The notes under the pieces were generated by a model, which saw nothing but the letters and a program-made list of their open reading frames with translations, was not told the DNA's origin and made no database searches. Source: Chiua virens (Eukaryota > Basidiomycota > Agaricomycetes > Boletales > Boletaceae). Taken from it: a stretch of 64,000 bases of DNA. The DNA lies in the NCBI GenBank assembly GCA_019787685.1, contig JAHNUO010000013.1, positions 930,001 through 994,000 of the forward strand. Reading direction: 5' to 3'. This document shows positions 56,660-64,000 of this stretch, piece by piece. The position numbers were made by a program, and so were the translations under genes. How positions within the stretch are numbered: the first letter of the stretch is position 1; each line of letters opens with the position of its first letter.

Positions 56660-58330
56660 TAGAACAGAAATGTTGTACCTTAACTCGAGGCAATGCCTTG
56701 GTCAACAAATCAGCAGGCATATATTAGAAGTGGGAAGGAAATGAGGAGAAATGATGCCTTTGTCCACAATATCTCGAAGCCAATACCAGCGAAGATCTAG
56801 GTGCTTCATCCTACCATGATGTTCTGGATGCTTCGCCACCTGGATCGCTGACTAGTTGTCGATATGTTGGGTCAAAGGCCCAGGTGACTTGAAACGGATC
56901 TCCTGCAGTAGTTTGCGTTAGATGCAGTGATTGCGCATCAATCCCTCTTTATGTACTTTGTCATGCTTGGAGTTTCAGTCACTAGCCACTTGGCTGTTTG
57001 GTACTGGATCTACCTACTGTATTTAGCCCAAGGTTGGAGTTCGATGTAGTGACTTCTTCAGTCTCTTACATTGAACTCTAGGTATGTGGTCGCATCAGAC
57101 TCCCAATTTATAGTCTTTTACATCGAACTCCAGCTGCTGCCCAGTGCAGTTGTTTTATCAATTTGCGCATCCAGACGATCTCCTTGCCTGCTTCGCATGA
57201 CGTACTTGGCTTCAGTGGTAGAGAGGGCAACGATGGGCTGATGATTCGACATCCAGGAGATGGATCAGGGGAATAGGTGATACCGAAGGTCAAAGAGCCC
57301 TGGATGTAGTGACACAGGTGCTGAATCGCGTTCCAATGCGCCACACCAGGTTCAGAGGTAAAGGAGGCAAGCTGACCTACAGTAAAGGAGAACGCTTCTG
57401 GCGATCGCGATCGATTTTGATGCCAGATCACGCAATTTGAAGTGTTTCCGCAGATCCTTGATCACCTGCTTGATTGCGTCAAGGGATTTTGCGTAGGTCA
57501 TGTCATCGACGAAGACAGGCAGGATGATCTGGAATCACCTCGCACGAAGATATAGACGGCAGCATCTGAGTAAGTCTGGGTGGAAACCAAGGGACTCGAG
57601 AGGCGAGTGCATCTTGTGATTCCAGCGATTTCCGCCCTGTCTCGTCCCAGAGAGCGCGTTCTGGAGCACACAGACTGTCTCCTTGCGATCTCCTTCCTCA
57701 GAGCCCTCTGGCTGCTCCCTGTGGACGTCGCAGTCCATTTCGCCATTCAGATTAGCAGTGGAGATGTGACAGACCAGAGATGGAGGTCGTAGATCGCAGC
57801 AAGCGCAAGGATAATGCAAAGTGTGGGGAGTCGCACTGGAGACACTCGAATCCTGGACGCTGGGAGAAACCCTGGCGGACCAGACGGCCCTTATAGTGCT
57901 CAAAGGAGCCATCAGTGTGATATTTCTTGATAAACACCAAGTTCGAACTGATCACAGGACGATCCTTGGGGATGATGATGATCACAAGTGTCCAAGTCCA
58001 TAGTATTCGTCTTGTGGGCAGCTAATTTGTCCAAAGCACCCTGTCTCCACTCTGAAGCGTCGTCTCGTTTCATAGCATCTCTAAAGGACCTGGGATGCAC
58101 TGTACTTACTGGTGGTGAAACAGTGCACAATGTCCGCTTCTTCACTGTCAGAGTCATCCAAGTCGTCGTCGGTGAGCTGGGCTTGGCTGAGCTTCCACCA
58201 TTCGCGAGGTTGCTGGCGGGTTCGCTGTGACAAGCGCGCTCCAATCCATACAGGACTGTGCACAGGCTGAGGTGCAGGTGGTGGTGTCTCTGGAGCGTCT
58301 GGGAGGGGTATTGGATTCTGAATCCTGTTT
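56660..58330 (-). pseudogene. Copia-2 RT and RNase H
   Basis: The minus-strand order is the Pro-rich linker with WIGARLSQRTRQQPREWWKL (58200), IPKDRPVISSNLVFIKKYHT, DGSFEHYKGRLVRQGFSQRP (57930), GEMDCDVHREQPEGSE, then VFVDDMTYAKSLDAIKQVIK (57490, YVDD box reading FVDD), [32 protein letters not shown] and the GLIASDMPADLLTKAL-like end near 56690. A C1 LTR splits it at 56916-57160. Several frameshifts, few stops. Confidence 0.82.
56916..57160 (+). mobile_element. Solo C1 LTR inside Copia-2 RNase H
   Basis: 245 bp, CGTTAGATGCAGTG (TG changed to CG)…TTTTATCA, with imperfect 5-bp flanks GTTTG/ATTTG. Long form with a duplicated right arm. Confidence 0.82.
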
Positions 58331-58499
58331 CTCAGCAGGACCAGGCGCCCCCAGGATGCAGAATCCCAGGAGCCTCAGGAGCATTGTCCTTTGCAAGCTC
58401 TTCGACATCTGGGGCTGTATAAGGACGAGAGACATCGAGAGATTCTGGAGTGGGTGTGAGTGAGTCCTGGACTGGTGGTGCGCTCATCGAAGTTGGCGC

Positions 58500-59141
58500 A
58501 TTCTGAGATAACAGTGCGCTTTGTGGTCAGATTCTAGGATTTCCACCCCTTGTAGCCGTCAGGATACGCAATACAGACGCACTTGTCCTTCTGGATATGT
58601 ACATAAGCAGTGGAACCCCAAACACGAAGGTGGGAGCCGTCTGGTTTGCGACCATGCCATCGCTCAAAGGGAGTAAGTAGAGTTGTCCAGAGCTGCTGTG
58701 GGGCATCAATTCCAGACTATGCACAACAAAGGATGAGTGACGAGTGAGGTATAGCACAGCTAAGAGGTTGTTCCACAGCTCTGAAACATGTAGCACATTT
58801 GCAAACTCAACTGCTTTTCCCATTAATGACTGGGTGAAATACCACAGACCCGACTCCAGCCGAATAGATGACGACAGTATTGTCGGCGAGCTTGATTGCG
58901 CGAGCAGGAGCGGCGAGAAGGGGTCAGAATGGTTCGAACAAAGACTTGCATTGCCTGCGCGCTGGACGACCTCCTGGGAGCCTGTAGACGGCACTGCAGC
59001 TGCCTGTGCGCTCTCGCCCTTCTTCTCCTTCCCCTTGTTCGACTTGTAGTACTTTGTCGCTCTCTGGAGCGAATAGCATTTGCACTGACGGTGCCCTGGC
59101 TTCTCGCAGAACTCACAAGACGCATTCTTAGGGCAATGCAC
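58500..59141 (-). pseudogene. Copia-2 zinc knuckle, protease, collapsed integrase
   Basis: Frame 58527-59141 starts MHCPKNASCEFCEKPGHRQC, with a CCHC knuckle (C-x2-C-x4-H-x4-C). A protease remnant (VEFANVLHVSELWNNLLAVL) follows, then a sudden jump to integrase C-terminal sequence (MPHSSSGQLYLLPLSDGMVA, TAPTFVFGV). The integrase core with its DDE residues is deleted. Kept open at 204 codons, but as a chimera. Confidence 0.75.
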
Positions 59142-59203
59142 CCAGATGATGAAGTATTGAGTGCAGAGTCAGTGGCAGAGGTGGTGATGGGATCAGAGCG
59201 AGG

Positions 59204-59797
59204 TCAACCATTGATTTCCTCAGTCCGGAATGCAGCCTTGATCTTGACCTTGTTGAGGTCGGTCAACAGCGCAAGGGATGAGATGAAATGGTTGTATTCG
59301 GGCCCAAGGGAGCGCATCATTGCCATACAGGTGAGTTCGTCGTCCAGTTTGCTGATATCGAACGATGAGCTGCGAAGGTCCTTGATGCGAAGCATGGTCT
59401 CTTCCACTCGAGCAGCAAGAGCAGGAAGGGACTCCTCAGGACGTTTTCGGATGTTGAACAACTCGTCGTATGCGACAAAGCGACTGCCAGCCTTCTGTTG
59501 GACGAATACAGCCTTGAGCGCTTTCCAGGCCTTAGTAGGATTGTCCTGGTCGGCTCGGATGTGGACTCGCTGGCCCAGCGCAATATTGAGCATCAGCTCA
59601 CCAGCTGCCCTGTCCTGCTTGGTGTCCCAAGCGGTCTGGTCTGCCCCAGAAGTGGTGGGGTGAGTCTCCTTCCCATCACCAAGTCTCCAGAGGCCTTTTG
59701 AGCAAAAAAGTGCCTTCATGTCCTTGCTCCAGGTGACATAGTTCATCTCAGAGAGAGGCTGGATGCGATGGGACTGCTGTTGGTGTTCTGAGGACAT
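59204..59797 (-). CDS. Copia-2 gag (UBN2-type), intact frame
   Basis: I chose the ATG at 59795-59797 (MSSEHQQQSHRIQPL), which aligns with Copia-1 and Copia-4 starts; an upstream in-frame ATG would add 13 residues. About 197 codons, uninterrupted: NYVTWSKDMKALFCSKGLWR, GELMLNIALGQRVHIRADQD, WKALKAVFVQQKAGSRFVAY, ISKLDDELTCMAMMRSLGPE, YNHFISSLALLTDLNKVKIK. Gag forms the virus-like particle of Copia elements and binds element RNA through the downstream knuckle. CpG-rich and well preserved compared with neighbours. The rest of the element is broken. Confidence 0.85.
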   Translation of the reverse strand: MSSEHQQQSHRIQPLSEMNYVTWSKDMKALFCSKGLWRLGDGKETHPTTSGADQTAWDTKQDRAAGELMLNIALGQRVHIRADQDNPTKAWKALKAVFVQQKAGSRFVAYDELFNIRKRPEESLPALAARVEETMLRIKDLRSSSFDISKLDDELTCMAMMRSLGPEYNHFISSLALLTDLNKVKIKAAFRTEEING

Positions 59798-59936
59798 GGT
59801 AGAGTGTAAGAGGAGTGTGGAAGTGAAAAAGAGCAAGGGAGAGGTGAGGGAAGCGAAGAGGTGTGAGGAAAGTTTCTGGTAGGCGAAAATTTTTCGTCGA
59901 GTGGCCTGAGGCTGTAGGAGTGACTAGAGCGCAGGG

Positions 59937-60120
59937 TGTTAGATGCAGTGATTGCGCATCAACTCCTCTCTATTTGATTTGTCATCCCTATTTAGAGTTT
60001 GTGTCACTACACTATTTGGTAGTGTATCTACATACTGTATTTAGCCTTGGAGTTTGATGTATAATGGCTTCCTCAGTCTCTTACATCAAACTCCAGTTGC
60101 TCAGTGCAGCTGTTTTATCA
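59937..60120 (+). mobile_element. Solo C1 LTR in the Copia-2 primer site
   Basis: 184 bp, TGTTAGATGCAGTG…TGTTTTATCA, flanked by CAGGG at 59932-59936 and 60121-60125. The duplicated CAGGG is the beginning of CAGGGCTCATAACC, the tRNA-iMet-like primer site, which the insertion split from gag. Confidence 0.95.
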
Positions 60121-60133
60121 CAGGGCTCATAAC

Positions 60134-60302
60134 CTGTTAACACCTGGAATCGCACAGCTGGAGTCCACAGTGAGAAACCAAAGACAGTGACCACTGTGGA
60201 ACTCTCACTATAAACTATGTGTGAAACACACACAAACAATAAGCCACAAGTGTGGCGCAATATCCAAATATAGTAGATTAGCTAATATGTGCCAAATGCG
60301 CA
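60134..60302 (-). repeat. C2 LTR (5' LTR of Copia-2)
   Basis: TGTTAACACCTGGAATCGCA…AATGCGCA. Similar to 56437-56623 as far as CAAATATAGTAG. The right boundary is inferred. Confidence 0.65.
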
Positions 60303-60307
60303 ATCAG

Positions 60308-63255
60308 AAAGTGAACAAGTCTTTCCCAAATCCTTGGTGTGTACATAAGCACTTCCCTATTTTCAAGTCCCCACTATTTTGTTCGGATTCCGGGCATTGC
60401 CACATTACCACAGTGCTGTCTTCCTTTCCCTCTTCTCTCCTTCTCTTTTCTAGGTGTTAGTCACTGACACCACTGCATCATCAGTCCTCCTGACACCTCC
60501 CCATCATGTCCTGCTTCAAACCCCTCATGTCACCAACTCCTTGACTCTCACTGAGGACTTGGCCGCATTACTGTCCTTCTCTTAGCAGGTGACATACATG
60601 TGCATGCACCCACCAAGTAATGCAGTTAGATTGTTGTGATGAATTTTGCGAAATCAATTACTTTGACTTAGTTTCAATCCCAGGCATTGCATATAATATG
60701 GTCCACACCAGTCCCTATATCACAAAGGTGTGTATATTTGTTTTCCTGTTAGCCTCAACTGTCATGACTCAGCTAATTCTGCACTGCAGTGAGATTACTA
60801 TCATTATATTGAAGACTAAGTGGGGGTTATGTGCTTTGTCTTGTATCCATTTGGGATTATCTGTAAACTAAATACTTTATTCATGCTTTGTGCTAGACTA
60901 GTCTAAACTTTGCATGATGCCCATGAAAAACATGTCATCTGATTGCTCAGCCTCCACACTGAATGTGGCTTCACTTGAGGGCCTCCATCATATTAATTCC
61001 TAACTTCTGACCATAGAGTTGCACAAACATGATGTAGATAGGACATTTGTCATCTTGTTCTCTATAGAAACGGAGCCTGCTGCCCTGCTTCTTGTACTAA
61101 ACACACACTTCACTGCTGTCTTGATGATATTTGTAGTTGCACTGATGTGAAAATATGTTGGTAAGGTTCCTTGTGGGTGGGAGAGAGGGTTTGGGTAGAG
61201 CTTCACAATATTTTCTCAGCATATTGAGAGCATTTTGATCATGTGATGTGCAATGCATACATGATGGCAAGAACCAAGGGGATGAAAGCTGAGCATCACA
61301 ACATCTGTTAACATTTGTATCATCAGATGCTAGTTCTATGGCTGAGTGAATAGTGTAAAAAGTGTGCCATACATTTACTTGCTGTTGTGCAGCATTGATA
61401 AGGAGCCCTTGCAAGGAGTCACAGCATTTGATAAGCACTGTAATAAACTGCAGGGAATGTCTTCCCATTCTGGGGAGAATCTATCACATCCTATTAATTC
61501 CAACTGGAGTGATCTTGTGTGTCAATAAAGCATTTTAATGAACTTTGAACAAAATCCTATTAGCTCTCTATTATTTCCTCATTTGGCCCAAGTTGCCATT
61601 CAAACATTCTGGGGATGTTATCATGAGACACAGCAAGATGAATAAAAGATATCATCATGCTGGAGAGAAAGTCTAACTTGAGCTGTGAATTGGCAGTGAA
61701 GGCACAAAAAGGGGACATGTGATTGCATGCATGTCAAACTGATGTTGCTGAAAATGCGCTGGAAAGGAATTTGTGAGTAGGAATGTAAAGAATACAAAAG
61801 ATGTAGTGAATATGTCTGAAATGGACTACAACTGTGTAATCAGTATTGACCAAAGCAGTATTGACCATCCTGTGTATGAGGGTAAACAAAGAAGATGAAG
61901 TGGATGTGAATGAAGTACATAGGAAATATAATGTGTACTGGTTTAAATTTAGGTGTAAATGCACATTCAAAATGTTAGTGTAATGATAAACTTTGCAAAT
62001 TTGAAGATAGACTTGAGGCTGTAGGGATGAATAAGTGACAATGGGAAGAAAGGATAAAGAAAATAAATGAGTGTGCACTAGCAAGCCACCAAGTGATGGT
62101 GCAAATATACTGGTGATACTACCAAATATGTAGTCCATCTTGTTTGGAGGACACTGAACATTCAATATTGGGGTTGTATAGTTGGATACTAAAATGACAA
62201 TGTTAAATCAATTGTGGTGGAAAAAAGAAAAGAAAGATGTGCATGTCTCTGAGCTGCATCACTCTTGCTAGAAAATAACACTTGATGAAAATGAAAGAAT
62301 GGTTAGTGAGGCATGACCAGCAATGAAGCAACCTACTCTGGAGTGAATTGTAATGATCTATATGTCTGGGGACTGGATCATCCTGATAGATGTGAATGAT
62401 GTGTAAAAATTGGATAGCAGATCTAATGACTGCCATGACCATAGAAAGGGGATAGGGTAGGTGGAATAAGGGAATTTGAATCTACTGAACAAGGTTGGCA
62501 GAAGAAGAGACAGATAGCTGTGAGTCATCTTCATGTGCTTTTTGTAGTGACAACCTAATTGCAAAAGTGTGATTAGTGTGCCACACTAGCAGTGGATTAT
62601 GTAATGAATAAATCATCACTTGTATTGAAGTTTGGTGGTGTTGCTTTGATAGTAATATCAGGCTGATTGGCAAAGTGTGATTTAGCACACTAGCAGTGTA
62701 GAAGGGTAGTTTGAAGGACTATAGCATTCACCCAAAGCTGTACTGCTTTCCCTGAAGAAAAGCCCTAGAGCCATTATCTCTTTCTCTACTGGATGGCTTT
62801 CCAGAATTGCTGGTAGAATTAATCATGTGTTACTTTCAGAAGTACAGGGTTAATCATGGCTTTGGACTGAAGAGTGATCTAGTACAGGAAGGGAATGGAG
62901 AATGGCTGTACTTGTTATTGGGGGTCTGTATCAGCAGATGCCTGGAAACATTGCAGTGTCCATAGTACCCATATACAAGCATATGAGCAGCCATCAGAAT
63001 TGCTAATTTTGCTGAGTGCCTCTGCATTGATGGCTGGGCCATACAATCAAGATGGTGAATAAAGTGCTCTGTACCTGAAAGTATCTTCATGAATGAGAAT
63101 TATCACAGGAAAAGGTTACAATACTCACTGGCAGTAGCACTGCAGCTTAATGACAACATCATAAACAAGTTAGTGATAAATCAATTATCAACTTAACATT
63201 AATTTGAAAACCATGATATGTATTCACACTACCCTTGGTTGATTTGTCTTCTACA
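60308..63255. other. Unassigned 2.9-kb interval
   Basis: The longest stretch without a recognised element. Short frames on both strands (60620-60871 plus; 61097-61468, 61734-62165 and 62203-62442 minus) carry no motif I know and are rich in aromatic and Ser residues typical of non-coding A+T-rich DNA. Very CpG-poor. Confidence 0.3.
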
Positions 63256-64000
63256 GTATCACAGGGAAATCACCCTTTTTCCTTATGATGGGTTATGAAC
63301 CTTGTTCCTTGCCCACCATCATAGTGGAAACCAAACTCCCTGCCATTGAGGAACACCTCAAAACCCTCTCTGCCGCTCATGATGAAGCCCTTGCTGCCCA
63401 CAAACTTGCCTGCCAAGCCATGAAGGCCTGCTCTTTCAAGAAGTTCAAACCCTTCTCCAAAGGCAACCAGGTTTGGTTAGAAGCCCATAATTTGAAACAG
63501 GAACTCATCTTCCCGAAACTTGCATTGCACCGAGAGGGACCCTTCACTATCACAGAAGTCCTCTCCCCGCTTACCTATCACCTCCACCTTCCCAAGACTT
63601 GGAAAATCCACCCAGTCTTCCATGCCTCTCTGTTATCACCCTATCATGAAACAGAAACCTATGGCCTGAATTTCCCAAAACCACCACCTGACCTTATCGT
63701 GGGTGAAGAAGAATGCGAGATCAAGCAGATCTTGAACCACAACAAGAATCCACGGAACCATAAGTTCCTGATCCGATGGAAAGGGTACTCCATTGCAGAT
63801 GATTTCTGGGAACCCAAACCCAATCTAGGAAATGCCAAGGACACAGTGGATGCATATACATGTCTCCATCCCAAGAACTTTCCCTCCATCTGCACCCTTT
63901 CCACCCTACCACCACCACCACCACCACCTTGCTCCCCACTCAGACCACCACCACCAGTCTCCGTCAAGGCCGTGATGACCTACCGCTCATGCTCTATCCC
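63256..64000 (+). pseudogene. Gypsy-A family pol C-terminus, runs off window
   Basis: Opens abruptly with ITGKSPFFLMMGYEPCSLPT and stays in one frame for about 248 codons to the window end. Motifs are ETKLPAIEEHLKTLS, FKKFKPFSKGNQVWLEAHNL, REGPFTITEVLSPLTYHL, KTWKIHPVFHASLLSPYHET, then the chromodomain (EIKQILNHNKNPRNHKFLIR, WKGYSIADDFWEPKPNLGNA) and a poly-Pro stretch from (CCA)n at 63909-63930. It is the best preserved chromodomain in the window and shows what Gypsy-A looked like before its solo LTR. The upstream part is missing, so it is a 5'-truncated fragment unless it continues intact beyond 64000. Confidence 0.85.

Larger units (their letters stand above)
56437..60302 (-). mobile_element. 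Copia-2, near complete with C2 LTRs
   Basis: Minus strand: 5' LTR (60302-60134), displaced primer site, gag, protease, collapsed integrase, RT, RNase H and 3' LTR (56623-56437). Two C1 LTRs are inserted (56916-57160, 59937-60120). CpG is much more frequent than in the Gypsy copies, suggesting a younger insertion. The ends lack matching target duplications (AGTCT/ATCAG). Confidence 0.85.

Noticed and set aside
63238..63256. Splice acceptor (TTCTACAG) before the open Gypsy frame
   Set aside because: The homologous pol continues upstream in other copies without an intron, so this is a truncation junction with a chance acceptor-like word.

Overview
This window looks like a heterochromatic, transposon-packed stretch of a filamentous fungal genome, most likely a basidiomycete of the Agaricomycetes. 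The support is a dense mixture of chromodomain Ty3/Gypsy elements, Ty1/Copia elements, hAT-type MITEs, a Tc1/mariner relic and a Plavaka-like transposase relic, together with strong CpG scarcity in the older copies. No convincing intact host gene, tRNA or rRNA was found. Almost every long reading frame belongs to a mobile element and is broken. Family names used here (LTR-A, LTR-B, LTR-X, LTR-Y, C1, C2, Gypsy-A/B/C, Copia-1 to -6, MITE-1/2) are working labels, not database names.

Layout. 1-4057: solo LTRs (LTR-X, LTR-A) in unidentified, mainly minus-strand coding debris. 4058-7520: Gypsy-A2 (5' LTR, self-primer site, gag, RT, RNase H), truncated on the right. 7640-14362: Plavaka-like transposase debris cut up by LTR-Y, MITE-1 copies and solo LTRs. 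14363-23136: a whole Gypsy-A insertion bounded by a GTACT duplication. Its pol carries a solo LTR and a MITE-1, and its 3' LTR holds an inverted solo LTR that itself holds a young CpG-rich solo LTR. 23137-26928: unassigned DNA with MITE-2 and an LTR-Y piece. 27080-33460: Gypsy-C (gag/protease/RT/RNase H/IN/chromodomain, MITE-1 inside RT), with a GAL4-like Zn2Cys6 coding relic on the opposite strand before its 3' LTR. 33581-36371: LTR-X pieces, an unidentified minus-strand coding relic split by a solo LTR, and a pyrimidine-rich tandem array. 36372-39413: Copia-1 (minus) with a half-tRNA-iMet primer site. 39665-45984: Gypsy-B (minus) interrupted by Copia-5 (plus) and a C1 LTR. 46290-48406: Tc1/mariner relic and a solo LTR-Y. 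48511-51735: LTR-X piece, second pyrimidine-rich array, Copia-3, C1 LTRs. 53995-60302: Copia-4, Copia-6 relic and Copia-2. 60303-63255: unassigned. 63256-64000: an open Gypsy pol C-terminus with chromodomain that runs off the window.

How it fits together. Nesting and target-site duplications give a partial order of events. Gypsy-A inserted first, then LTR-A copies inserted into Gypsy-A itself and recombined to solo LTRs, then hAT MITEs and a CpG-rich LTR. Two Gypsy families appear to prime reverse transcription from their own transcript (Tf1/sushi style). The Copia-1/-2/-4 family uses the anticodon stem-loop of initiator tRNA-Met and has LTRs built around a conserved hairpin. CpG-to-TpG/CpA change accounts for some of the catalytic-site losses in the older copies.
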